Positions 50,974 to 64,000 of a stretch of 64,000 nt of DNA are shown here, one piece after another; position 1 is the first letter of the stretch; every line of letters begins with the position of its first letter. The position numbers were made by a program, and so were the translations under genes. The notes below the pieces were generated by a model. The model was not told the DNA's origin and searched no databases. It saw only the letters and a list, made by a program, of their open reading frames with translations. Source of the DNA: Thiofaba sp049322715 (GTDB taxonomy: Bacteria > Pseudomonadota > Gammaproteobacteria > Halothiobacillales > Halothiobacillaceae); the NCBI GenBank assembly GCA_049322715.1, contig JBMOQP010000029.1:1-64000 (forward strand). Direction: 5' to 3'.

Positions 50974-51000
50974 GAAGCCCGGCACCCGCCGGGCTTTCTT
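50974..51000 (+). terminator. Terminator after the Ig-like lipoprotein gene
   Basis: GAAGCCCGGC-ACCC-GCCGGGCTTTCTT, 22 bases after the stop. It ends the pil operon before aroK. Confidence 0.75.
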
Positions 51001-51033
51001 GCTTTATGGCCCCGCCGTTGGCATAAAGCGCGC

Positions 51034-51555
51034 ATGACACCAAGCATCTTCCTCGTCGGCCCCATGGGAGCCGGCAAATCCACATCCGGGCGGCTACTGG
51101 CACGCACATTGGGCCTGACCTTCATCGACAGCGACAAGGTGATCGAGGAGCGCACCGGCGCGACCATCCCGCTCATCTTCGAACTGGAGGGCGAGGCGGG
51201 CTTCCGCGTGCGCGAGCGCGCCGTGATTGATGACCTGACCCGGGAAACCGGCATCGTGCTGGCCACCGGCGGGGGGGCGATCCTGGCGCCCGAGAACCGC
51301 GAGGTACTGCGCTCGCGCGGCAAGGTGGTGTACCTCCATGCATCCATCGACCACCAGATGGAGCGCACGGCCCATGACCGCAACCGCCCGCTGCTGCAAA
51401 CGCCGGACCGGCGCGGGAAGCTGGAGGAGTTGATGAAGATCCGCGAGCCGCTCTACCGCGAGGCCGCGCATCTCGTGGTAGAAACCGACGGCCTCACGCC
51501 AAAGACCGTGGTGCAGCGCATTATCCGAGGACTGAAACTGGACGGACGCAGCTAG
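51034..51555 (+). CDS. aroK: Shikimate kinase
   Basis: A 173-residue P-loop kinase: Walker A GPMGAGKSTSGR, shikimate-binding FIDSDKVIEE and ATGGGAIL, lid arginines in HDRNRPLLQTPDRR. It phosphorylates shikimate in the chorismate pathway. aroB follows, but a 372-base repeat region separates them; aroK and aroB are usually adjacent. Confidence 0.96.
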   Translation: MTPSIFLVGPMGAGKSTSGRLLARTLGLTFIDSDKVIEERTGATIPLIFELEGEAGFRVRERAVIDDLTRETGIVLATGGGAILAPENREVLRSRGKVVYLHASIDHQMERTAHDRNRPLLQTPDRRGKLEELMKIREPLYREAAHLVVETDGLTPKTVVQRIIRGLKLDGRS

Positions 51556-51688
51556 TAACCCGGCGTTTGAAAAGGCCGGGTTAATCCGAGGCATGAATGC
51601 CTCGGCGCGGCAATAAGTCGCGTAAGCCAAGGCCGGGCGTGTACCGGCCGAGGCTGCGCCCCCAAATACCATGGAAGGTATTTGGGGG
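51556..51688 (+). repeat. Palindromic repeat family A, copy 2
   Basis: Five hairpins in series directly after the aroK stop: TAACCCGGC/GCCGGGTTA (51556-51583), CCGAGGCAT-GA-ATGCCTCGG (51586-51605), CGCGGC-AATAA-GTCGCG (51606-51622), GGCCGG-GCGTGTA-CCGGCC (51631-51649) and CCCCCAAATACC-ATGGAA-GGTATTTGGGGG (51659-51688, 12-bp stem). Copies lie at 137-468 (minus) and 59118-59253 (plus). An open frame starting MPRRGNKSRKPRPGVYRPR crosses it. Confidence 0.85.
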
Positions 51689-51764
51689 CCGGATAAAAGT
51701 TACCCTCGGGGCGCACCAGGATGGAAGGAAACGGAGCCTCCCGGCTTCCGGCATGCGCCTTTGG

Positions 51765-51875
51765 CCGGCTACGGCGCTGCCAAGCGCTCCAGGACCGTAG
51801 CCGGATGGAGTAAAACGAAATCCGGGGCAATCCCAGGGAGCACCGCGCTCCCGGATTGCACTGCGTTCCATCCGG
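51765..51875. repeat. Second structured repeat between aroK and aroB
   Basis: CCGGCTACGG (51765-51774) pairs with CCGTAGCCGG (51795-51804), 10 bp. CCGGATGGA (51801-51809) pairs with TCCATCCGG (51867-51875) around an inner stem GCAATCC-GGGAGC (51827-51841) with GCTCCCGGATTGC (51847-51859). Elements with this look (GGATTTCG...TCCATCCGG) are common between genes in beta- and gammaproteobacteria. With copy 2 of family A it fills the aroK-aroB gap; no gene is seen. Confidence 0.7.
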
Positions 51876-51927
51876 GCTTTGGCGCTTTTGATTACAATGC
51901 ACGCATGAACCACCCCACCTGCCCCCC

Positions 51928-53094
51928 ATGCACACCCTGAACGTTGACCTCGGCGACCGCAGCTATCCCATCTACATCGGCCAGGGGCTGCTCGACCAAC
52001 CCGAACTGCTCCGCCAGCACATCCCCGGCAAGAACGCGCTGGTGGTGACCAATACCACCGTCGCCCCGCTCTACCGCTCCCGGCTGGACCAGGCGCTGGA
52101 AGGACTGCGGGTCGAGACGGTGGTGCTGCCCGATGGCGAGGCCTACAAGTCGATCGAGAGCCTGCAAAAGATCTGGGATGCGCTGGTGCTGGGTCGCTTC
52201 GACCGCAATACCACCCTGATCGCCCTCGGCGGCGGGGTGATCGGCGACATCACCGGCTTTGCCGCAGCGAGCTACCAGCGCGGCGTGCACTTCATCCAGA
52301 TCCCCACTACCCTGCTCGCGCAGGTGGACTCCTCGGTCGGCGGCAAGACCGGCATCAACCATCCCGGCGGCAAGAACATGATCGGCGCATTCTGGCAGCC
52401 GCGTGCCGTGATCGCCGACACCGACACGCTCGACACCCTGCCGGATCGAGAGCTCTCCGCCGGCCTGGCGGAGGTCATCAAGTACGGCCTGATCTATGAC
52501 GAGCCCTTCCTCGCCTGGATCGAGGCCCACGTCGAGCGCCTGCGCGCGCGTGACGCCGAAGCCCTCGCTTACGCCATCCGCCGCTCGTGCGAGATCAAGG
52601 CCGAAGTCGTCGGCCAGGACGAGCGCGAAAGCGGCCTGCGCGCCATCCTCAACCTCGGCCATACCTTCGGCCACGCCATCGAGACCGCCACCGGCTATGG
52701 CAACTGGCTGCACGGCGAGGCCGTGGGCGCCGGCATGTGCATGGCCGCGCGCCTGTCCGAGCTGGAGGGCTGGATCAGCGCGGCGGACGCGGCCCGCACC
52801 CGCGCCATCATCGAACGCGCCGGGCTGCCCACCCACGCCCCGCAGGGCATGACCCGCGAGCAGTTCCAGCACCTGATGGGCATCGACAAGAAGGTGCTGG
52901 ATGGCAGGCTGCGCCTGGTCCTGCTGCAACGCATCGGCGAGGCGCGGGTGACCGGCGACTTCTCGCCCGCCAACCTGATCACCTGCCTCGATGAATTCAC
53001 CCAAAGCGCCGTAGGGAAGGGCGCTGAATCGCCTAACGAACCCGAAGGGGGCCAGGCGGGACAGCCCGGCCCCCGCCCCGTGGAGCCCCGCTGA
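51928..53094 (+). CDS. aroB: 3-dehydroquinate synthase
   Basis: A 388-residue NAD- and zinc-dependent enzyme of the shikimate pathway. The signature region is GGGVIGDITGFAAASYQRGV, PTTLLAQVDSSVGGKTGINHPGGKN; zinc ligands are in HGEAVGAGM and NLGHTFGHAIE. It is longer than usual (about 360): residues ~360-388 (AVGKGAESPNEPEGGQAGQP...) are a Gly/Pro-rich tail coinciding with hairpin-forming DNA at 53005-53057. It overlaps the next gene by one base. Confidence 0.94.
   Translation: MHTLNVDLGDRSYPIYIGQGLLDQPELLRQHIPGKNALVVTNTTVAPLYRSRLDQALEGLRVETVVLPDGEAYKSIESLQKIWDALVLGRFDRNTTLIALGGGVIGDITGFAAASYQRGVHFIQIPTTLLAQVDSSVGGKTGINHPGGKNMIGAFWQPRAVIADTDTLDTLPDRELSAGLAEVIKYGLIYDEPFLAWIEAHVERLRARDAEALAYAIRRSCEIKAEVVGQDERESGLRAILNLGHTFGHAIETATGYGNWLHGEAVGAGMCMAARLSELEGWISAADAARTRAIIERAGLPTHAPQGMTREQFQHLMGIDKKVLDGRLRLVLLQRIGEARVTGDFSPANLITCLDEFTQSAVGKGAESPNEPEGGQAGQPGPRPVEPR
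53005..53057. repeat. Hairpin-forming DNA in the aroB 3' end
   Basis: AGCGCC...GGCGCT (53005-53025, 6-bp stem, 9-base loop), then CGCCT...AGGCG (53030-53057). Together they encode the extra C-terminal tail of AroB. The first hairpin resembles the CAGCGCCG/CGGCGCTG hairpin in pilQ. May be a degenerate repeat insertion. Confidence 0.45.
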
Positions 53095-54470
53095 TGAACG
53101 CGACCGATGCCCCCATGGACACCCCCCATCCGCTGCATGAGCGGGTCGAACTGATCGTCCACCTGCTCAAGTTCAGTGACCGCCTGTTCGCCATCATGAG
53201 CCCGGCCACGGACGAGCTCCACACGTTCACCGACCTGCTCATCAAGGAAGGCGGGGCAGGCCTGCTGTTCGCGCGGGTCCAACCCGACATCGCCCTGAAT
53301 GCAGAAGACGTGGCCACCGACCTCGCCAGGGCATGGGGGATCGAACTCAATCTCGGCGAGTCGGCCATGCAGGCCATCGAACAGCGGCTCCCCGAACTGC
53401 TGCCCGAGCCTCGCCGGGCCGTTGCCATCATCGAGGATGTCGAGCGCCTGCCCCCCCATGCCCTCGATGAGCTCATCGGCTTCATGCAGCGCCTCGACAG
53501 CCAGACTGGCGGCCGGGTACGGCTGGCGTTGCTCGGCGGATCCAATCTGGCTGGCCAGCTCCAGCAAATGCAGAGTCTGGAGGCTGGCGGCCAGGTCTAT
53601 GCACTCCATCTCGCCCCGCCTCCCGCCGAGGCCTTTGCAGACATGGCGACCAGCGTCCCGGGCGACGCGCCCCCCGTCTTCGAGCGCCCCGCCCCGCGCA
53701 GCAGCGAGGCTCCCGCCCTCCCCGGGCGCGCCTTGCTCATCGGCGGCGTCGCCGCCTCCCTCGCCCTTGCCGTGGCCATCGCCCTGCTGATGCGGCCTGG
53801 CGAGCCCGAAGTGGCGAAAGACCAGCAGGTCAGCGTACCGCTCAGGAGCGAAACGATCGCGAGCCTGCCAGTTGCGCCCCTTCCGGCACCGACACCCGGG
53901 GTCGTAACCGGCGAACCGGTGGCGCCCGCCGCCCCCGCGCCGATCGGCCACCAACTGACCGAATCCGTTACGGACGCGGGGGGGGCAAACGCCCCCATGA
54001 TGCCCCCCCTGCCAGTGGCTCCCATGAGCACACCCCAGCCTGCCGCCCCCACCCCGGCAGAGGTCAAGCCCAGCGCGCCTGCGCCCACGGTGGAGCCGAA
54101 ACCCAGTGCTCCGGCAGCCATGCCCACGGCGGAGCCGAAGCCGAGCCTGCCTGCGCCCAAACCGGCCGCCCAGCCGGCGAAGAAGGCTGCCAACTGGTAC
54201 GCCCAGCAGAAGGGTGATCAGTACGTCCTGCAGGTGGTCAGCCTCAAGTCCGGCGCGGAAGTCGACCAGTTCATCAGCCGGCATGGCCTGAAGGACTGCC
54301 ATAGCTTCCGCCAGCTGCGCGACGGGCAGACCCTGCACACCCTCACCTGCGGCCTCTACTCCAGCCGCGACGCGGCCAGCCAGGCATCCGCGAAGCTGCC
54401 GGAGAAGGCGCGGGCGGGCAAGCCCTTCCCCCGCAGGATCGACGATATCCGCAAGATCATGCAGCCGTAA
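53094..54470 (+). CDS. SPOR-domain cell-division protein (DamX-like)
   Basis: A 458-residue protein. Residues ~1-195 resemble an ExeA/DamX-type AAA-like domain with a Walker-B-like VAIIEDVERLP but no Walker A. One membrane helix (ALLIGGVAASLALAVAIALLM) follows at ~213-233, then a Pro/Ala-rich linker (APAPTVEPKPSAPAAMPTAE) and a C-terminal SPOR domain (YVLQVVSLKSGAEVDQFISR...TCGLYSSRDAASQASAKLP) that binds denuded septal peptidoglycan. Same position as in Pseudomonas, between aroB and gltB. Confidence 0.88.
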   Translation: MNATDAPMDTPHPLHERVELIVHLLKFSDRLFAIMSPATDELHTFTDLLIKEGGAGLLFARVQPDIALNAEDVATDLARAWGIELNLGESAMQAIEQRLPELLPEPRRAVAIIEDVERLPPHALDELIGFMQRLDSQTGGRVRLALLGGSNLAGQLQQMQSLEAGGQVYALHLAPPPAEAFADMATSVPGDAPPVFERPAPRSSEAPALPGRALLIGGVAASLALAVAIALLMRPGEPEVAKDQQVSVPLRSETIASLPVAPLPAPTPGVVTGEPVAPAAPAPIGHQLTESVTDAGGANAPMMPPLPVAPMSTPQPAAPTPAEVKPSAPAPTVEPKPSAPAAMPTAEPKPSLPAPKPAAQPAKKAANWYAQQKGDQYVLQVVSLKSGAEVDQFISRHGLKDCHSFRQLRDGQTLHTLTCGLYSSRDAASQASAKLPEKARAGKPFPRRIDDIRKIMQP

Positions 54471-54509
54471 CGGACCAAACCCGCGCGACCGCCCCGGTCG
54501 CGCCCCGCC

Positions 54510-54538
54510 TTGTCCCGGGCGCCTCTCACGTCTAAAAT
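54510..54538 (+). promoter_or_regulatory. Sigma-70 promoter of gltB
   Basis: TTGTCC at 54510-54515, a 17-base spacer and TAAAAT at 54533-54538. The start should be near 54545, giving a leader of about 90 bases to the gltB ATG. The leader contains TTGCCC/GGGCAA and ATCGGC/GCCGAT stems (about 54550-54610). Confidence 0.6.
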
Positions 54539-54637
54539 GTCCGACCATTTTGCCCTTGACAACCCGGGCAAGGACATCGGCTGCCCCCTGCGGGCGCCGA
54601 TATTCCAATGCCAAGCGAGAGTTGGACACACCCAGCA

Positions 54638-59101
<4,464 letters not shown>

Positions 59102-59117
59102 CCCGGCCCAGGCACGA

Positions 59118-59253
59118 TGAACCCGGCTCTTAAAGACCGGGTTCATCTGGGGCATGAATGCCCTGGCGCGGCGTAAAGCCGCGTAAGCCAAGGCCGGGCG
59201 TGTACCGGCCTTGGCCGCCGCCCAAAGGTACCAGGAAGGTATTTTGGGGCTAG
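59118..59253 (+). repeat. Palindromic repeat family A, copy 3
   Basis: TGAACCCGG/CCGGGTTCA (59118-59145), GGGGCAT-GA-ATGCCC (59149-59164), CGCGGC-GTAAA-GCCGCG (59167-59183) and CCAAGGCCGG-GCGTGTA-CCGGCCTTGG (59188-59214, perfect 10 bp). Compared with copy 2 several stem bases changed on both sides, keeping pairing. A 31-codon frame at 59158-59253 starts MPWRGVKPRKPRPGVYRP. It lies between gltB and dnaG, at the right edge of the rearranged block. Confidence 0.85.
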
Positions 59254-59268
59254 TTTAATACCCCCCGA

Positions 59269-59299
59269 CAAGGCCCTGCGATGCGGGGCCTTGCTTTTT
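59269..59299 (+). terminator. Terminator between gltB and dnaG
   Basis: CAAGGCCC-TGCGATGC-GGGGCCTTG followed by CTTTTT. It is placed after the repeat and probably ends gltB transcription. Confidence 0.75.
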
Positions 59300-59347
59300 C
59301 CGGGCCTCGGCTACACTCATTCCCTTGTGCCCCCCACCACCTCGAGC

Positions 59348-61165
59348 ATGTCCCGCATCCCGCAAAGCTTCATCGACGACCTGGTAGCCCGCGCCGACAT
59401 CGTCGAGGTCATCGGCAGCCGTGTACCACTGAAGAAGAAGGGTAAGGAATACGCTGCCTGCTGCCCGTTCCATCACGAGAAATCGCCCTCGTTCTTCGTC
59501 AGCCCGGACAAGCAGTTCTATCACTGCTTCGGCTGCGGGGCGCACGGCACCGTGCTCGGTTTCCTGATGGCCTTCGAGCGGCTCGACTTCGTCGAGGCGG
59601 TCGAGACCCTGGCCGGGCAGATGGGCCTGGAGGTGCCCCGGGAGGGGGGCGAGGCGCCGCAGGCCCATCCCCACGCCCCGCTGCTGGCGGTGCTGGAGGA
59701 CTGCGCCCGCTTCTACCAGGCCGAGCTCAAGCACACCCCGCGTGCCATCGACTACCTCAAGCGGCGCGGGGTGAGCGGCGAGACCGCCGCCGCCTTCGGA
59801 CTCGGCTACGCCCCCCCGGGCTTCGATACCCTGGAGCGCGCGCTGCGGCTGGACAGGCAGGGTATCGACCAGCTCAAACGCGCCGGCATGCTGAGCGAAG
59901 GCGAGCACGGCCGCCTGTACGACCGCTTCCGCGAACGGGTCATGTTCCCCATCCGCGACCGGCGCGGCCGTGTCATCGCCTTCGGTGGACGGGTTCTGGG
60001 CGACGAGAAGCCCAAGTACCTCAACTCGCCGGAGACCCCCCTGTTCCACAAGGGCCACGAGCTTTACGGCCTGTACGAGGCCCGCAAGGCCCTTGGCCGC
60101 CCAGACCGCCTGATCGTGGTCGAGGGCTACATGGATGTGGTCATGCTCGCCCAGCACGGCCTGCGCGAGGCGGTCGCCACCCTCGGCACCGCCGTCACCC
60201 GCGAGCAGGTCGACCTGATGTTCCGCCACACCGCCCAGGTCGTGTTCTGTTTCGACGGCGACGAGGCCGGCCGCCGCGCCGCCTGGCGCGCGCTGGAGTC
60301 CACCCTCCCCCTGCTGCGGGACGGCCTCGACGCCCGCTTCCTGTTCCTGCCGGAGGGCGAGGACCCGGACAGCCTGGTGCGCCAGGAGGGGGCCGAAGCC
60401 TTCCGCGCCCGGATCGGCAGCGACGCACTCGGCTTCGATGCCTTCCTGCTGGACGAACTGGCCCGCCAGGCCGAGGACGACGGCACTCCGGCCGCCCGGG
60501 CAAGGCTCAAGACCCTGGCCCTGCCGCTGATCCAGGGGATGCCCGCCGGGGTGCTCAAGGACCTCGTGCTCGACGAGCTGGCCGGACGCATCGGAGTGAC
60601 CGTCGACCGACTGCTACCGGGGACCGATCTCGAAGGCCGTACCCCGAAAGGGCATCGGCCATGGATGGCCAATGGGCCTGAGGGGAGGGACCAGCGCCGC
60701 GCCCCGGCGCCCCACCCTCCGGAACGCCCCGCCGCGCCGCCCGATGGCGGACGCCCCACGGCCCTGCGCAAGGCCATCGTCCTGCTGCTGCACTATCCCG
60801 ACCTGGCCTCCCGTCGGGCGCCGGACCCGGCCTGGGCACAGTCCCCCGTCCCGGGCCTTCCGCTGCTGACGCAGCTCATCGACCACCTGCGCAGCCGCCC
60901 GGCCCCCATGGGCGTGACCCTTGAACACTTCCGTGCCAGCCCCCACGCTCAGGTCATGCAGGCGATCAGCCGGCTGCCGCCGCCGCGGGAGAGCGAGGAT
61001 ATCGATGTCCGCGAGCGCATGTGGCTCGACATGCTCGAACACATCGCCGCCACTCACAACCGGGCACGCCTGCGGCAACTGACCGAACGGCCGTTTGCCG
61101 AACTGCAACCCCTTGAGCGACAGGAACTTTTGCGGCTGACAACACTCCAATTCAGCCGTGAATAA
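59348..61165 (+). CDS. dnaG: DNA primase
   Basis: A 605-residue primase. The zinc finger (CCPFHHEKSPSFFV...YHCFGCG), RNA-polymerase core with TOPRIM (VVEGYMDVVMLAQHGL; FDGDEAGRRAAWRAL) and C-terminal helicase-binding domain are present. Residues ~426-449 (DLEGRTPKGHRPWMANGPEG...) are encoded by a copy of intergenic repeat family B and lie in the linker before the C-terminal domain. The frame is intact. ATG 59348 (MSRIPQSFIDDL) is chosen. It is normally with rpsU; here it follows gltB. Confidence 0.95.
   Translation: MSRIPQSFIDDLVARADIVEVIGSRVPLKKKGKEYAACCPFHHEKSPSFFVSPDKQFYHCFGCGAHGTVLGFLMAFERLDFVEAVETLAGQMGLEVPREGGEAPQAHPHAPLLAVLEDCARFYQAELKHTPRAIDYLKRRGVSGETAAAFGLGYAPPGFDTLERALRLDRQGIDQLKRAGMLSEGEHGRLYDRFRERVMFPIRDRRGRVIAFGGRVLGDEKPKYLNSPETPLFHKGHELYGLYEARKALGRPDRLIVVEGYMDVVMLAQHGLREAVATLGTAVTREQVDLMFRHTAQVVFCFDGDEAGRRAAWRALESTLPLLRDGLDARFLFLPEGEDPDSLVRQEGAEAFRARIGSDALGFDAFLLDELARQAEDDGTPAARARLKTLALPLIQGMPAGVLKDLVLDELAGRIGVTVDRLLPGTDLEGRTPKGHRPWMANGPEGRDQRRAPAPHPPERPAAPPDGGRPTALRKAIVLLLHYPDLASRRAPDPAWAQSPVPGLPLLTQLIDHLRSRPAPMGVTLEHFRASPHAQVMQAISRLPPPRESEDIDVRERMWLDMLEHIAATHNRARLRQLTERPFAELQPLERQELLRLTTLQFSRE
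60624..60694 (+). repeat. Palindromic repeat family B, copy 3, in frame within dnaG
   Basis: CGATCTCGA-A-GGCCGTACCCCGAA, then the hairpin CATCGGCCAT-GG-ATGGCCAATG, GGGCC and GGGACCAG, matching the intergenic copy at 23941-24008 almost base for base. The insert keeps the dnaG frame, so about 24 residues are added. Confidence 0.9.
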
Positions 61166-61177
61166 TTCGCCCTTTGT

Positions 61178-61186
61178 TGGTATAAT
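61178..61186 (+). promoter_or_regulatory. Extended -10 promoter of rpoD
   Basis: TGG followed by a perfect TATAAT (61181-61186), an extended -10 element. The -35 region (GTGAAT at 61158-61163, 17 bases upstream) is weak. It lies between dnaG and the rpoD ATG at 61223, so rpoD has its own promoter within the dnaG-rpoD unit. Confidence 0.65.
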
Positions 61187-61222
61187 TTTTTGTTTGATTT
61201 GACCCGAGGCTCGCACTCGACC

Positions 61223-63031
<1,809 letters not shown>

Positions 63032-63042
63032 TCTATCCTTCG

Positions 63043-63064
63043 AGGCCCGGTTTCCCGGGCCTTT
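63043..63064 (+). terminator. Terminator after rpoD
   Basis: AGGCCCGG-TTTC-CCGGGCCTTTCTT, 11 bases after the rpoD stop and just before the tRNA. Confidence 0.75.
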
Positions 63065-63071
63065 CTTCGTC

Positions 63072-63147
63072 GGGCCTATAGCACAACGGTCAGTGCAGGG
63101 GACTCATAATCCCTTGGTTGCAGGTTCGAATCCTGCTGGGCCCACCA
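63072..63147 (+). tRNA. tRNA with CAU anticodon, probably tRNA-Ile2 (k2C)
   Basis: A full cloverleaf in 76 bases with encoded CCA: acceptor GGGCCTA/TGGGCCC, D stem GCAC/GTGC with an 8-base loop, anticodon stem GGGGA/TCCCT with loop CTCATAA (anticodon CAT), T arm GCAGG-TTCGAAT-CCTGC. The 8-base D loop and the GGGGA/TCCCT stem resemble bacterial tRNA-Ile2, whose C34 is changed to lysidine by TilS, more than elongator tRNA-Met. The Ile/Met distinction is inferred. Confidence 0.9.
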
Positions 63148-63201
63148 CTCCTTCCTGCGGCTGTGCAGACAAGACCCCAGAGCCGGGTTATAAAGCCCCA
63201 C

Positions 63202-64000
63202 ATGCGCCCAGCCTCTTCCTCCAGCCGAAATCCGACCGCCATCCTGGGCCGCAGAATGCTGCTTGGCCTTGTGCTGCCCCTGATCCTGGCCGCCTGTGGC
63301 AGCGAGGACGCCGCCCCGACCCTGCCGGCCTACAGCGCCACCCCGTCCAAGCCGCTGGTTCCGGTGCTCATGCTCGGAGTGCATCCGCTGCACAACCCGG
63401 TCAAGCTTCTCGAGACCTACGGCCCCATCGTCGACACCCTGAACAGGACCATCCCCGAAGTGGAGATCCGGCTCGAGGCCTCGCGCGACTACGCCGAGTT
63501 CGAGCGCAAGCTGGAGCAGCGCCAGCTTGAGCTCGCCCTGCCCAATCCCTATCAGACCGTGACCGCCACGCAGCACGGCTACAGGATATTCGCCAAGGTC
63601 AAGGGCGACGAAGATTTCCACGGCCTGATCCTGGTCCGCAGGCGGAAAGGATCCCCCGAAGATGTCGGCGACCTGCGCGGCAAGACCCTCAGCTGCCCCG
63701 CCCTCACCGCCGTGGCCGGCTGCATGCTGCCCCTGTTCCATCTGCGGCAGGAGGGGCTGGATGTGAAGCGGGACCTCAAGATCATCGCCGTCGGCTCCCA
63801 GGAATCCAGCATCCTGTCCGTGGCACGCGGGCTGGTGGACGCCGGAGCCACTTGGCCGCCGCCCTGGCGGGCCTTCCAGAAGGAGCACCCGGAGCTCGCC
63901 CGCCAGCTGGTGGTGCGCTGGCAGACCGCCTCGCTGCCGAACAACGGACTCGTGGCGCGGGATGACCTGGATCCCGCGCTGGTCGGGCGCATCCGGGCCC
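63202..64000 (+). CDS. PhnD-like substrate-binding lipoprotein (partial)
   Basis: Open from ATG 63202 to the window edge, at least 266 residues. It starts with a lipoprotein signal (LPLILAAC, C32). The body matches periplasmic phosphate/phosphonate-type binding proteins (PhnD family): LMLGVHPLHNPVKLLETYGPI, RLEASRDYAEFERKLEQRQLELALPNPYQT, GLILVRRRKGSPEDVGDLRGKTLSCP. Such proteins serve an ABC transporter or feed a sensor kinase/cyclase. The downstream context is outside the window. It begins 55 bases after the tRNA. Confidence 0.85.
   Translation, partial: MRPASSSSRNPTAILGRRMLLGLVLPLILAACGSEDAAPTLPAYSATPSKPLVPVLMLGVHPLHNPVKLLETYGPIVDTLNRTIPEVEIRLEASRDYAEFERKLEQRQLELALPNPYQTVTATQHGYRIFAKVKGDEDFHGLILVRRRKGSPEDVGDLRGKTLSCPALTAVAGCMLPLFHLRQEGLDVKRDLKIIAVGSQESSILSVARGLVDAGATWPPPWRAFQKEHPELARQLVVRWQTASLPNNGLVARDDLDPALVGRIRA

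Noticed and set aside
59291..59347. Longer dnaG N terminus
   Set aside because: ATG 59348 gives the family start before the zinc finger; the upstream residues overlap the terminator region and are not expected in DnaG.
60624..60694. Frameshift or assembly error in dnaG
   Set aside because: The frame is open on both sides, domains before and after are intact, and the extra DNA matches two other copies, so an insertion explains it better.

Overview
The window reads as chromosomal DNA of a GC-rich, Gram-negative, respiring proteobacterium. Gammaproteobacteria is my best guess, from gene order (ftsYEX-rpoH, ponA/pilMNOPQ-aroKB-damX-gltB, rpsU-yqeY and dnaG-rpoD) and from the presence of SlyD, exonuclease I, GluQRS and a cbb3 oxidase. 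I cannot name a genus. Nearly every gene is a core gene, and I saw no prophage, transposase, plasmid or CRISPR genes. The unusual content is a population of palindromic, multi-hairpin repeats. They sit between genes and, in at least two places, inside coding sequence.

Layout. 1-4.1 kb: end of an unknown gene, a large hairpin element, then a leftward operon (yqhA-like, two thioredoxin-fold proteins, TolC-like protein, HlyD-like adaptor). 4.2-16 kb: mixed housekeeping and stress genes: flavodoxin-like wrbA, galU, slyD, a CbbY-like phosphatase, a stand-alone CZB zinc-sensor protein, a CBS protein, exonuclease I, lytic transglycosylase, gluQRS, and a TetR regulator with a DsrE-like gene and a strong palindromic operator. 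16-25 kb: ahpC, ferredoxin, coaD-rsmD-two M16 peptidases leftward, then ftsY-ftsE-ftsX and rpoH rightward. rpoH is preceded by a perfect CIRCE operator. 25-33.6 kb: the complete cbb3 cytochrome oxidase locus, as ccoNOQP and then ccoGHIS, ending in an unlisted 32-residue membrane protein. 33.8-37.1 kb: bioC, bioH, plsY, tsaD.

37-63 kb: rpsU-yqeY, then gltD-hemE, ponA, the pilMNOPQ operon, an Ig-like lipoprotein, aroK, aroB, a SPOR-domain protein, gltB, then dnaG-rpoD and a CAU-anticodon tRNA. In relatives such as Pseudomonas, gltB is followed directly by gltD-hemE, and rpsU(-yqeY)-dnaG-rpoD lie together. Here the ponA-to-hemE block lies between yqeY and dnaG and is circularly permuted, so gltB and gltD sit at opposite ends about 15 kb apart. 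The window closes in a PhnD-like lipoprotein gene.

Functionally the window covers microaerobic respiration (cbb3 assembly and subunits), cell division and membrane targeting (FtsYEX), heat-shock control (RpoH under an HrcA-type operator), type IV pilus assembly and peptidoglycan synthesis (PilM-Q, PonA, SPOR protein, Slt), aromatic amino-acid, biotin, heme and glutamate synthesis, and replication and transcription initiation (DnaG, RpoD).

The main lead is the hairpin repeat system. Several families share an apical CAT-GG-ATG motif. One family A copy carries a 239-bp multi-hairpin element inside its first hairpin loop. One family B copy is read in frame inside the DnaG primase linker, and another palindrome pair lies inside the PilQ signal peptide.
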